Source: Eucommia ulmoides (taxonomy: Eukaryota; Streptophyta; Magnoliopsida; Garryales; Eucommiaceae). Taken from it: a stretch of DNA of 64,000 nt. The stretch spans positions 21,343,901 through 21,407,900 of the forward strand of contig CM028326.1 of the NCBI GenBank assembly GCA_016647705.1, read 5' to 3'. Below the pieces are notes generated by a model. The model searched no databases, was not told where the DNA came from, and saw nothing but the letters and a program-made list of their open reading frames with translations. The position numbers were made by a program, and so were the translations under genes. Shown piece after piece: positions 31,942-44,116 of the stretch (position 1 is the first letter of the stretch; each line of letters begins with the position of its first letter).

Positions 31942-33932
31942 CACCAATGCATAATCCAAAGTCAAATTTGGATGAAATTTTGGGTTCGTTTATGAAGGAT
32001 ACTCAGACTATGATGCGTGAGACGCATAATCGGCTGAACAAACATGAAACACGGCTGGACTCGATCGATACCACTTATACAAATACCAACACCATGTTGA
32101 AGGCTTTAGAGACTCAAATCGCACAGCTTGCTAGGGCCATTCAAGAGAAACAAAAGGGGAAGCTTCCAAGCAACATGGAAACCAACCCTCGGGAATGCAA
32201 GGCGATTAAGTTGAGGAGCAGAAGAGACGTGAAAGTTAGCAAGCCTATAGAAACTGAGCCGAGAGTGAGTTGTGAATTTCCTCATGATGAACCAAGAACA
32301 AATGCAAAGGAGGAAGTTGAAGTAAAAACCGATGAAAGAAAGGAGAAGCCGAGTAAAGACTTGAATGGGGATAAAAACTAAGAGAAAGTCGATGAGAGAA
32401 GAAGAGATAAAAGGGTGATACCGGGGCGAGTAACATTTTCAGAGAATCCACCAATTCTAGTAATCTCATTGCCATATCCTCAAAGATTCAAAAAGAGAAA
32501 GTTGGATGCCCAATTTGAAAAATTTCTTGAAATGTTCAAGAAAATCCATATCAACATACCTTTTGCGGATGCATTGGAACAAATGTCCAATTATGGAAAG
32601 TTCTTGAAGGATATCATGACGAAGAAGAGGAAGTTGGAGGATTACGAAACAGTGAAGCTAACAGAGGAGTATAGTGCAATACTACAAAGAAAGATACCTA
32701 CCAAATTGAAGGATCCTGGTAGTTTCACAATTCCGTGTACTATCGAGAAATCTTATTTTGATAAGGCACTTTATGATCTTGGGGAGAGTATTAATTTGAT
32801 GCCTTCTTCCGTTTATCGAAAGTTAGGACTTGGGAGTGCATAGTCGACAACGATCTCTCTTCAGATGGCGGATCGTTCGTTAACCTATCCAAAAGGTATA
32901 ATTGAGGATGTGCTAGTGAAGGTAGACAAATTCATATTTCTGGTGGATTTCGTTATGCTTGAAATGGAAGAAGATAGAGAAATCCCGATCATCCTAGGAA
33001 GACCTTTCCTTGCAACGGGAAAGGCCTTGATTGATGTACATAATGGAAATCTGACGTTAAGAGTCAATGATAAAGAGATAAGGTTCAACATTTTTGGAAC
33101 TATGAACTTTCTGGATAAACCTCTCAATTACAATCGAGTTGACGTTGTGGACTCTTGCGTGAGGGAGTTCTTTCTTGCAAATATGGAGAGGGATTCGTTA
33201 GAGCATACACTCACAAATTCCTTATCTATGGGGGATCTTGGTGAGGAAGACTCTACCATGGAACTTGAGATTGTGGACTACGTGCTGACTTTGGATGCTC
33301 AATCTAAAGACATAGAAGATCCTATTCATATGGTGAAGATTAAAGAAGTTGAAAACTTTCCCGAGGAATCAAATCCGCCTCACGGTGGATTATTACTCAA
33401 GCAATTACCGGATCACCTTTGGTATATCTTTTTGGGAGAGAATTTGACCAATCCAGTTATAATTTTATCAACTCTAACGGAAGAAGAGGAGAGTAAGTTG
33501 CTGAGAATCTTGAAGAGGCACCAATCCGCTTTTGCTTGGTCTATTTCGGATATCAAAGGAATTAGCCCCTCAGTTTGCATGCATAAGATTTTGATGGTGG
33601 ATGAGTTCAAACCCTCCATTGAACATCAATGGAGGCTAAATCTGGCTATGAACGAAGTGGTAAGAGCGGAGGTGTTGAAGTTCTTGAATGCGGGAATTAT
33701 ATATACCATATCCGATAGTGAGTGGGTTAGCTCGATGCAAGTGGTGCTCAAGAAAGGAGGTATGACGGTGGTGAAGAATGATAAGGATGACCTTATTCTT
33801 ATACGGACCATCACGGGATGGCGTGTATGCGTTGATTATAGAAGATTGAATAAGGCGACGAGGAAGGATCATTTTTATCTTTCTTTCATTGACCAAATGC
33901 TAGATCGAATAGCCCGATATGAGTACTATTAA
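31942..33932 (+). pseudogene. Athila gag 3' portion, protease and start of RT
   Basis: Gag resumes after the nested element, with the coiled-coil-like ALETQIAQLARAIQEK and CKAIKLRSRRD segments typical of Athila. Protease at about 32700-33020 has ALYDLGESINLMP (active-site DLG, as in Athila) and ILGRPFLATG. RT begins at about 33640 and shows GWRVCVDYRRLNKATRKDH. In-frame stops are at 32379-32381 (TAA), 32841-32843 (TAG) and 33930-33932 (TAA), all in one frame. Confidence 0.9.
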
Positions 33933-35001
33933 TTTCTTGATGGATATTTAGGTTACAATCAAATAGCCATTACACCGGAGGACCAAGAGAAGACTACTTT
34001 CACATGCCCGTATGGAACGTTTGCTTATCGACGTATGCCGTTTGGCCTTTGCAATGCACCAGAAACTTTTCAATGGTGTATGATGGCGATATTTTCTGAT
34101 ATGGTGGAGGAGAAAATGAAAATCTTTATGGATGAGTTCTTAGTCTTTGGGTCGTCTTTTGATCACTGTCTACAATCTGGCACTTATTCTTGACCAATGT
34201 GAGGAGAAGAATTTGGTTCTAAATTGGGAGAAGTACCACTTTATGGTTAAAGAGGGGATCGTCTTGGGTTATCGAGTCTCTTCCAAGGGGCTTGAGGTGG
34301 ACCGAGCAAAGATTAAAACGATTGAGAAACTTCCACCACCGATTAATGTGAAAGGAGTTTGAAGTTTCTTGGGGCATGTCGGCTTTTACTGGCACTTTAT
34401 TAAGGACTTCTCGAAGACGGTAAAGCCGTTATGTCACCTTCTTGAGAAGGATACTTCATTTGAATTCAATGAGGCTTGCATGGAGGCTTTCAAGGCGATA
34501 AAGGAGAAGTTGATCACGGCTCCAATAATGGTCGCTCTGGACTGGGAGTTTCCATTTGAGATAATGTGCGATGCGAGTGACTATGTCGTTGGCACGGTGT
34601 TAGGCCAACAGAAGGAGAAGATCTTCCGCTTAATCTATTATGCAAGTAAGACATTGAATGATGCCCAGGAGAATTGCACCACAACTAAGAAAGAAATGCT
34701 AGCGGTGGTCTTTGGTTGTGATAAGTTCCAGTCTTATATCATTGGGTCAAAAGTGATCATCTATACGGATCACACGGCTATCCGGTACTTATTTGCGAAG
34801 AAAAATGCCAAGCCGAGATTGATAAGGTGGATTTTTCTATTGCAAGAGTTTGATGCTGAAATAAGGGATAAAAAGGGGAGTGAGAACGTTGTTGCCGTCC
34901 ATTTGTCGAGGTTGATTCAAGAAGACATTGGTGAGGAGTCTGGCATCACGGAAGTGTTCCCTGACGAACAACTATTTTCGATGGAAAATGCAATTCCTTA
35001 G
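33933..35001 (+). pseudogene. Athila RT and RNase H
   Basis: RT continues with PYGTFAYRRMPFGLCNAP. The catalytic motif reads MDEF where Athila usually has a M/YMDDF-type motif, so the second Asp appears to be Glu. A frameshift near 34170 moves to the frame with NWEKYHFMVKEGIVLGY. A TGA at 34360-34362 follows. RNase H at 34369-35001 has [16 protein letters not shown] and [12 protein letters not shown], and ends at a TAG. Confidence 0.9.
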
Positions 35002-35013
35002 TATACGGACATT

Positions 35014-36240
35014 GTGAATTATCTTGCATGTAACATGTTACCACCTGAGTTGACAGGAGCCCAAACGAAGAAATTTCTTTTTGATGCAAAGTATTATCTG
35101 TGGGACGAGCCATTGCTATTCACGAAATGTGCTGATCAGGTGATCCGGAGATGTGTTCCGGAGGAGAAAAGGCTAGTATTCTCTACCATTGCCATTCATC
35201 ACCTTGTGGCGGCCATTTTGGTACGACTCCAACATCATCGAAAGTACTTCAATCAGGTTTTTACTAGCCTTCTTTATTTAAAGATTCATATACGTTTGTG
35301 AAAACTTGTGATAGATGTCAAAGGGTGGGTAACATATCGAGAAGGCATGAATTACCATTGACGTCAATTCTTGAGCTTGAGTTATTTGATGTGTGGGGCG
35401 TAGATTTCATGGGGCCATTTCGGCCGTCATTTGGCAATGAGTATATTTTGTTAGCGGTGGATTATGTGTCTAAATGGGTCGAGGCCGTAGCAACACCTAC
35501 CAATGATGCAAAAGTGGTTTTGAAGTTCCTTCAACAAAATGTCATGACACGGTTTAGGACACTTCGAGCCTTAATTAGTGATGAGGGAACCCACTTTTGT
35601 AACAAAATGCTAAGCGCTTTGTTGTTAAAGTATGGGGTTAGACACAAGGTAGCGCTACCATACCACCCACAGACAAATGGCCAAGCTGAAGTTTCAAACT
35701 GAGAAATCAAGCTAATTCTGGAGAAAACGGTTCATACTAATCACAAGGATTGGGCGGTGAAGCTTGACGATGCTTTATGGGCTTATCGCACGGCTTTTAA
35801 GACACCGATCGGCATGTCGCCGTATTGATTGGTGTTTGGGAAAACATGTCATTTGCCCGTTGAATTGGAGCACCATTCATTCTGGGCGATTAAGAAACTC
35901 AACTTTGACATAAAAGCTTCTGGTGCGCAACATCTCCTCCAATTGAATGAAATGGAGGAATTTCGGCACGAGGCTTATGAGAATGTCAAGCTTTGCAAAG
36001 ATAAAACGAAGAAGTGGCATGATAAAATGATCATTCGGAGCGAGTTCAGTCCAGGACAATAAGTTTTATTGTTTAATTCAAGGCTGAGACTCTTTCCCAG
36101 AAAGTTGAAGTCCCGGTGGACTGGACTATTCTGGATCAAGCATATTTATCCATTTGGTGCTATCAAGCTAGAAGGTGAAGACAGATGAACTTTCTGAGTC
36201 AATGGGGAGTAGATCAAACACTACTTCAAGGATGAAGAGC
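35014..36240 (+). pseudogene. Athila integrase
   Basis: The zinc-finger part is 35014-35301, followed by a frameshift near 35290. The core at 35298-35702 has [24 protein letters not shown] and [12 protein letters not shown], giving all three catalytic positions. In-frame stops lie at 35700, 35826 and 36060. The C-terminal part with [12 protein letters not shown] and [17 protein letters not shown] reaches about 36240. Confidence 0.9.
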
Positions 36241-36540
36241 GAGTTGTGGATAACATCTCCCTCGTTAAAGGATAGAGCCGGAATTCATAAACGTCCATGC
36301 TAGGGATGTAAAACCAAGCAACATCTTTTGATATGTCATCGAGGGTAATGAACATTCCCAACTTTTGTATAAATTACTTTTTAGAGATTGTATTGATCTC
36401 GTAATACTATTTTTTGTGGTGAATTGATGAGGCTACATACTTAGGATTGATTTGCATGCTAAAACTCGTATGAGGAACGAAGAGGAAGTAAGAGGTGTAG
36501 AGCAAAAATGTGAAAACCTGAAGGAATCCAGCTAAAGTCC
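36241..36540 (+). other. Spacer between Athila pol and the internal palindrome array
   Basis: About 300 bp of AT-rich sequence without a supported frame. Confidence 0.5.
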
Positions 36541-36948
36541 ACACTGGCGTAAATTCGCCTAGGCGGAAAAACCACCGCCCAGGTGAAAAATGGACAAAAG
36601 TCTGAGAAAACATACTAGCGTAAATTCGCCTGGGCGGAAAAATCACCGCCAAGGCAAAAATAGGAAGAAAAAGTCTGAATTTCTACACTGCCGTAACTTC
36701 GTCCAGGCGGTAAAAACACCGCCTAGGCGGAAAAAATGAAGAAAAGCTGAGTTCCTACACTGGTGTAAATTCACTCAGGCGGAAAACCTACCGCCTAAGA
36801 AGATTTACAACAAAATCAGGGGTTTCACACTGGCGTAAATTTGCCCAGGCGGAAAAACCACCGCCTAGGCGAATTAACATCAGAAGGTTTTTAAAAAGAA
36901 AAAGGCGCTACTTCGCCTAAACGGAAAAACCACCGCCTAGGCGAATTC
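36541..36948 (+). repeat. Internal CGCCTAGGCG palindrome array upstream of ORF3
   Basis: Six tandem units of about 70 bp, each with GCGTAAATTCGCC-type start, AGGCGGAAAAACCACCGCC and AGGCGAA. Each unit carries two copies of the palindrome seen in the LTR. It is followed at 36958-36968 by the TATA-like CTATTTTAAAA. Confidence 0.85.
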
Positions 36949-36957
36949 ATGCGAGCC

Positions 36958-36968
36958 CTATTTTAAAA
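36958..36968 (+). promoter_or_regulatory. Candidate internal TATA box for the env-like ORF
   Basis: CTATTTTAAAA about ten bases after the palindrome array, the same order as array then TATA in the LTR. This is an inference from architecture only. Confidence 0.35.
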
Positions 36969-37212
36969 CGCAGTAGTCCTCTTCGCAAACGACATTTCCC
37001 TCCTAAAAATTTCAAGAAACCTCTCAACTTCACCATCCCAAATCCCTTCCTCCAGTTAAAGATTCATCCTACATTGCTAAAAACTTGGATTTTCACCAAG
37101 AATCTTCGTCCAAACGTGGAATTCCTCTTCCCATTCTCGAAAATTAGGGTTTGAACGGTGAAACAGTGAGAGATCACCATCCTTAAGTGATTTGATCAAA
37201 CAATTTCAACAA

Positions 37213-37602
37213 GTAAGTGTCAATGATCCTATTTTTCATTTTGTTGTTGAGATATTTCCTTCATTTGCTCATTTATTTAAAAAATTATTGGATTTGGTTA
37301 GAACCCTAAACCCCTTTAAACCCTAGATTCCGGTTTTCATGCTATTTGGGATTTAGGAATGATTAATGGTAAACCCTATCATGTTTGCGTGTTGATATAC
37401 AATGTGAATAATTTATTTTACGCTACATTGCGACAAAAATGTGATTTGGTTATGGTTGGTGGGATATCTTGTGAAATTTGTATTGTTTGGCTTTGGTTGG
37501 CATATGTTTGATAAAATAGGGCATTGTGTGTTCGCTGACAAGGGTTTGAATTACGTGTTCTATTGTTATTATTGTGGTTGCTATTGTGATTATGATATAC
37601 AG
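37213..37602 (+). other. Candidate 5' UTR intron before the env-like ORF
   Basis: The donor CAA/GTAAGTG at 37213 and a T-rich stretch ending GATATACAG at 37602 give a 390-nt intron ending six bases before the ORF3 start codon (37608). The same acceptor could be used by a longer spliced mRNA, as described for env of related elements. Confidence 0.5.
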
Positions 37603-37607
37603 GGAAA

Positions 37608-38690
37608 ATGGCAAAGCGCTGTGCAGCCAAGCAACCACAAACAGAAGAACCTCCGGCTGCTTTGGATTACAACTCTCTCAAATTTGTCTCAAAGCAGGCG
37701 GAGGACCATTACAAAGATCATGAAAGTAAGCGTCCCGGCATTCGTTAGAAGGGTTTGGACCTTTGGATGACTGTCATTCAACAAAGACGATGGGAACAGT
37801 TCTATGTTCCACCTCCACCAGGGGAGTTGGCCCTTGTACGAGAGTTCTATACGAACATTACGCAGGCCACGGGATTTCAGACAAGGGTTCGAAACATTCC
37901 AGTTCTATTCAGTGCGGACCATTTCAACTAGTTGATTGGATTAACGGGGCCGGAAACCTCTAGAGATTTATCCGATGCCGCCACACCGACAATGGGTGCA
38001 GTGATTCAGACCCTGACGACGGGAAACGCCCAGTGGAAGAACATATGGCAGGGTCAAGAAATCTTCAAGTCGTAGTTTCTGAAACCGATCCCCAAGATTT
38101 GGCATCAATTTATCTGCGCCAATCTGCTCCCTACCACCCATATGTCCGATGTCTCCAAGGAGCGAGCGTTTATGCTCTATGGAATTGATAGAGGGACACC
38201 CATCAACGTCGGTTAACACATTTATTCTTCAATAATTCATACTGCTAGGACGAAGAAGGGTGGCCTTCATTTTCCCTCATTTCTCACCGCTCTCTTTCAA
38301 CGAGCCAGAGTTCGTATCATGTCCACAAGCCCCTTTCCACCTATAAAGCCACTCGATCTTTCAATGATTAACAGGTTATGGAAAGGCAGACCAGGTAAAG
38401 GAGAAGAGGGTCAGAAAGAGGAAGAAGCCGACCTTTCGGAGCCACCGATGCCCACAACCCGCCACGGCCAGCTCATCCAGATTTCCCGAGATGTCCGTAG
38501 TCTCTAGTCCAATATGAGCCAGCTTCAAGCTAATTTTTCTCGGATGGAGAACTACATCGATACCTACATCCGGCAACAAGATCAAAACCAAAGAGTTTTA
38601 TTCGAATATCTCAGAATCGACATGGGGCGTTATACGCCCGTGCCGCCTTCCGAGATTGATGATCCGTCACCGCCATCTCCTCCACAATGA
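37608..38690 (+). pseudogene. Athila env-like ORF3
   Basis: One unshifted frame of 361 codons from ATG 37608 to TGA 38688-38690, broken by five stops (TAG 37746, TAG 37929, and others near 38073, 38214 and 38505). The motif LVREFYTNI followed by RVRNIPVLFSADHFN is the hallmark of the plant 'putative transposon protein' domain found in ORF3 of Athila elements. The C-terminus is Pro-rich after a Gln-rich heptad-like part. No signal peptide or clear membrane segment is seen. Whether such proteins act as envelopes is unproven. Confidence 0.85.
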
Positions 38691-38812
38691 ATGGTAGGAG
38701 GTTCAACTAGTATATCTTCCCTCCTAGGTATGTGTCCACCCCAGTTTTCAATACGTATTTTTCTATTCTGCTATTGGGTTCGCTACTTAGGCAATGAGGA
38801 CACTGCCTCATT

Positions 38813-38827
38813 CAAGTTTGGAGGTAT
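38813..38827 (+). other. PPT-like motif 1 of Athila
   Basis: CAAGTTTGGAGGTAT, directly after a hairpin and shortly after ORF3. It resembles the terminal PPT. Confidence 0.5.
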
Positions 38828-39697
38828 ATGATATGCAAGCATGTAGTTTTTGTTTTTTTTGGTGGGAGATATGAATGATGAAATATATTTTTATGATGTA
38901 AAAGGGACAAAATTCTTTTTGTGTACAAATTTTTGTTTGTAATGATAGTAATGTTAAATTTTTGTAAATTTTGAAATTCTTTTTGTTATGCATATGTAAT
39001 GTTTAGCTATGCATGTGTAAGGATCATTAGCATAAGTAATGTTAGTTTGTAGAATTAGAGTAGATATGTTAATGAATATAGTTGTACGTGCATGCTGAGT
39101 TTTTAAGTTCGTCTGAACCATGTCCCAATGATGAAAATTACCCCCTAAATTGCATATTGAGGTCGGGAGTAATGCCATTCACGTGTGTTTTGTGTGCTTA
39201 GCATTTCAATTAGGTGAAAATTATTTTGATCCTAAATCGCAGGATCACATAACTCATTGTATAACTAGTTGAACGATTTGACACCGATTATTCAGTAATA
39301 AGTTCATGACAGAAATGAAGAATCTAGAACTTGACTGGGGTGGCTTGAGGTGAAATTATAGGTAAGATAATTCTGGAGGCATGATATAGACCTTCATTTT
39401 TATCGCTTGAACCGTTTGAAACTAACCTGAAAAGTTATTCCCTCGTTCTCCTGTCGAAGCCATAAAATGTTTTTCACTTCTGAACTTGTTTCTATACTTT
39501 AACCAAGTAAATCTTTCAGAACCATTGTCACTAGGAATAAAAGTGAAAATTGAGTGAAAACAAGTAGTATTAGATTATGCTAACTTGAAGCGGACAATCG
39601 GGCTTTCAGTTTAAATGTTTTTGGTTAAGTATAAGAGTATTCACTTGTCAATCCTTTAGTTGTATCTACACGCCCCTAAAATTGTACAAAATTGAAT

Positions 39698-39714
39698 AAG
39701 TTTGGGGGTGTGTG
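39698..39714 (+). other. PPT-like motif 2 of Athila
   Basis: AAGTTTGGGGGTGTGTG. The related family at the right edge has two tandem copies of this motif on the minus strand near 63509 and 63571. Confidence 0.55.
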
Positions 39715-40373
39715 TTTGACTCTAAAAAAAAAAAAAAAAAACCTATGTGATTATTGTGTTTAATTTCGGTTGTTGTGACAAATGAATACAAGTTTACTAA
39801 ATCTTGTTCAGGGTAATATCTTCAAAGATAAAGGGGTCATGAGAGAGATTTAGCAACAAGCGTTTGTACCTCGGGTATCGTTAAAATTATAACGAGTTTC
39901 TATTTCTACGATACCCTTGGCTGTTCTCCAAAGGCAAACCAAGCCCTATTGATCTCGGTGAATGTCCGAACCTACATTAGTGGATAGTTGAGCTTAGTTA
40001 AGCATATGGCTTTCCTCAATGTTTTAACAAGTTTAAGTCATGACCTTATTCATTGAATAATCCAATCCGGTGTTTGATTAGTTATATATCCGAGTTCTCA
40101 CACACACACATTCTAATTGGATCTAAAATTATTTTAACTGATATTGAGTGTTGAAATTATGGAACACCACGTGGTGTGTGTTATTCCTTAACCGGATCTG
40201 ATTACGGGTTGTTGAGGGAAGAATAGCATGGTTTCTTTGACTTAACTTAAATCTCACAGGTGTGTACTTCTTATTTGTTAATGATTACTTATTTGTAGTT
40301 TAGAAATTAGCTAATTAGTGTAGTTAGTGTTATTTAGCATTAGGGTGTTTTGCTCGAGAACTAGCAAAATTAC

Positions 40374-40388
40374 AAGTTTGGGGGTATT
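40374..40388 (+). other. Terminal PPT of Athila
   Basis: AAGTTTGGGGGTATT ends exactly at the 3' LTR start. Confidence 0.85.
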
Positions 40389-40584
40389 TGATAGGTGTAA
40401 AATACCTATCTAATTCTAAACCAAATTTGCCAATTTTCGAGTATTTTATTGAAGTTTGAATATCTTTTTAGCTGCTTTTATTAGTCAGGAGTAGGGACGT
40501 AAACAATCGGCAAACCAAGCGAATTGGTGGAGAAAATGGTAGCCAAAAAGATGAAAAAATGAGGTTTCAAAGAACAGCGCAATT

Positions 40585-40955
40585 CCGCTTAGGCGAAGTT
40601 CCCATCGCTTAGGTGAAAATTCATCAGAAAGTTATGAATGCTGAAAAGTTGAAATCTGCCTAGGCGAAGTTTCCACCGCCTGGGCGGAAATCCGTCAGAA
40701 GGTTGTAAGGGCTGAAGTATTGAAATTCTCCTAGGCGAAGTTTCCACCGTCTAGGCGGAATTCCGTCAAAACGCTGGAAGTGCTGAACTGCTGGAAGAGC
40801 TAAACTGCTGTAAATCCGCCTAGGCGGAATTCCGTCAGAAAGAAAGAAGTGATAAAGTTAGTCCTCCGCCTAAGCGAAGAAACCATCGCCTAGGAGGAAT
40901 TCTAACTGACTTAAACTCCACCTAGGCGAAGATTCTACCGCCTAGGCGGAATTCA
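40585..40955 (+). repeat. Array of CGCCTAGGCG palindromes in the Athila 3' LTR
   Basis: About ten copies. It lacks roughly one repeat block relative to the 5' LTR array at 14995-15435. Confidence 0.88.
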
Positions 40956-41904
40956 CAGAACAACCTAAAATATCTATTTAGATATTTTTGAACCCCTAGG
41001 CCTATTTACACCCATTTCTCACGTCTGAAACTGGTTGTTGAAGAATCCTAAACCTAGTTGAGAGCTCTTAAGCTATATTTTGAAGATCAAGGAGGAGATT
41101 CATCATTCGGACAAAGAAGAATCACTTGCGGATCGATCATTAGCGACACTGAACCGTTTCACTTCCAGATTTGATTGTTTCTCTCTTGTTTATTATCTTT
41201 GTAATCACTTTTTCATATCTAAGAATGTTGAATCCCTCTTATTTTGTATGGTATATGCCTAAGATCTTACAGTATCACAACCCGTCCCGGACACCCATCA
41301 TCCCGAGGCTGGCGTGACTACAACATGACATCACCAAAATCCAAATAACCAAATGAATGACAATATACACTCACTGTATAATACAAACATCTATTATGGG
41401 GGATACACCCATCCCAATTTTGTTTTCTAACTAAAAGTATTTATCCATGAACCTTTTATAGGTTCGCCTTTGACAGCTTCTCTCAATCGTCTATATGACT
41501 CCATCACATAGCTCTACCTAGTGCCAGTAGGAGACCGACTCCTAGCTGTTGTACCTACGAGTGTATTGTCTTCTTAGTAAAAATATTTTATAATAAGAAT
41601 TTATATCTATAACATCTAAATGGATCAAACGTAAATATATAAACACCACATAGCTTGTAAAATCTCCAGTATATAAGCAGTGAAAATAAGGTGATACAGA
41701 TAAGTTTCATCCAAATTCATCTAGTATAAAATCATACCAATCACCATAATAAAAAAATAAACCACCCAATGTAAGTAAAACACCACATCTCAAACACCAC
41801 TCCACCACAACACATACTGGCTAGCCATAGTGATCGTTTTAACCTCACGATCGGGAGTTTGCAACGGTACCGTACCATCCGTAGGATATGCCTTCCTACG
41901 AATA

Positions 41905-42115
41905 CCCATCACTCCGCCGAAGCGGATAATCACTGCGCAGTATAAACGTCTAACATCACTCTGCCGAAACAGATAAACATCACTCCGCCCAAGTGGATAA
42001 CATCACCCCGCCGAAACAGATAAACATCACTCCACCCAAGTGGATAACATCACCCCGCGGAAGCAGATTACATTACTCCGCCGAAGCGGATAACCTCACT
42101 CTACCGAAACAGACA
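41905..42115. repeat. Short tandem repeat inside the solo LTR
   Basis: Units of roughly 25-30 bp with CATCACTCCGCC, AAGCGGATAA or AAACAGATAA, about seven copies. CCGCCGAAGCGG is itself a near-palindrome. Confidence 0.7.
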
Positions 42116-44069
42116 AATACTATGACATCGTCAAATCAAATACAGCATCATCAAATCACAACTCAATAAATATCGTCTACTCAACATCGTCAATTCACCA
42201 CGTCTATCTCTTTTTCTCAAAACCAACTTTTAAATCCAAAAATCATATTTCACATCTTCTTTTAAAGAAAACGTCTAATTTTATCAAAACCACTTTTCCA
42301 CCCTTTATTTATAGAAAACCAGGCATTTTTTTAGAAAAATAGATATTTCTAATTCTCTTTTAAAAATACCATTTGATTTCACCGAATCCAACAAAAATTT
42401 ATTTTCAACTTCTTTTCGAAAACCACCGAAATCTTCCGGAAATCTAGTTTACTAACTCACCCACCTTTTGCTTGATCCATATAATTTATAAAATCATACG
42501 GTTTAAGTAAACCAACATTTCATCATGTATATATACAAAAATAATTTAGCAAGAACACAGTACACTCACCTCGATATCCGTTTTGTAAAACTGACACTGA
42601 CCACACTCTATCTGGATGCCTGTGCCTGCAAACCTAATAGTGGCAGAGTCTAAATTAATATCTTATCTAAAACATCCTAATCACGCAATGCAGACCCTAT
42701 ATTCTGAATCGTTACTAATTTTATGTACCACGTACTTAAAATTAATTAATCGTCACAAAATTATTATGATTTTAGGATTTGTAACACTAACTAAAATTTA
42801 ATTTAATGAAAATTAATAATCGATTGAAGTTTCGCCTGTTTCCGAAATGTTTGGCAACCACGAGATGGGTTTTGGATTTTCCTGGGGTGGTTTCTGCAAT
42901 TTCTCCTCTCTTTTTTCCCTTCTTTTTCTTTCTTCTTTTCGTCCTGTTTGCGCTCACTGTTTCTGTTTCTATTTCAGTTCCACTCCCGGCCGGCCTCCTC
43001 CTCTCTCTCTCTACCATTACCATCCACCGGAGGCCTCCCACGCCTCGCCGCCCTCACAGCCGGCCCTACACCATCCCCCACCGGAACACTCATATCCACT
43101 CCGTCATGGACGAACGACGAGACAAACACCCACTGTCGATACACCCACTGTCGGTAAACAGATCTCATATACCCACCTACACACATGACAACAAAATACA
43201 CCCTTATACTCCCCCACGCCGGCCACATGATGGCGACAATCCCACTCATACCCACACAACGAACTCGATGGCTCACACACACGCACCGAAACCCACACAC
43301 TTCAATGTCCCTACCCATGTACATCGTCGAACCGAATAACTCACCTCCCCACGATTGCCGGTAAATCGTAATACCTCCACCGGTTAATTCCCCCGCCGAT
43401 CACTACTCCGCTCACGCCCACACACCCACGACGGAACTCTTACGGCCGGACGACTCCTACACTTTCGATGACGAGGAACGAAAAACAGAACACAAACAGA
43501 ACACCACATGTCATATACCGATCGGCCAACCCAATTACTCCTACTCACCGGTCGAACGATGGTGCACACCGGAGATGACAACACGCACATGCAATTCGTC
43601 GAACGAACACTCCCACACTGCCGGCGATCACAAGACAACATCCTCTCCTCCGATTCTCTCTCTCTCTCTCTAGATTTCTGCAATCATGGGTTGTTCTTCC
43701 GTGGTGCGATTGATGTGGCGTGCATGTGTATATATATATGCATGAAAATGGTAGTGTAAGCTTGATCAATTGTCCACCACGTTGAACTCCACTCTTCTCG
43801 ATCTCCTTGCCGGCCGGCTGAGTTCCTCCGACGCACACACATATATATATTTTTATATAAAAAAAAATATTTGTTTAAATTACACTTTTCTCCCCCTATC
43901 TTCCATTACGTTTTTATTTTAATCTCATTCATCTTTTAAGTTTTCCTTAAATTGCATCTCGATCCTTAAAATTTTTATTCTATAATTCGACTACCATTTA
44001 TGCATCTCAAATTTTGAATAAGTTCCCAAATTTGCAATTTGACCCAATTATCATTTTATTTTATTTTTA

Positions 44070-44116
44070 TTTATTATTATCATTATTATTATTATTATTA
44101 TTATTTTTTTTTTTTT
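44070..44116. repeat. (ATT)n microsatellite and T-run in the solo LTR
   Basis: About ten ATT units with one interruption, then a run of T. Confidence 0.9.

Larger units (their letters stand above)
38691..40373 (+). other. Athila 3' noncoding region
   Basis: 1.7 kb without a supported gene. It contains a small hairpin AATGAGG/CCTCATT (38793-38812), a first PPT-like motif (38813-38827), a second (39698-39714), an A-run at 39725-39741 and a perfect palindrome with a G-box core, ACACCACGTGGTGT (40164-40177). Parts match the minus-strand 3' region at 62873-63844. Confidence 0.7.

Noticed and set aside
42970-43680. (CT)n, CACA and similar simple repeats as regulatory elements
   Set aside because: Short low-complexity tracts in a solo LTR; nothing ties them to a function.
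42790-43840. Several overlapping frames of 60-177 codons on both strands
   Set aside because: They lie in the solo LTR, share no domain, and arise from a local GC-rich, Pro/Ser/His-coding low-complexity stretch. Frames on both strands overlap each other.
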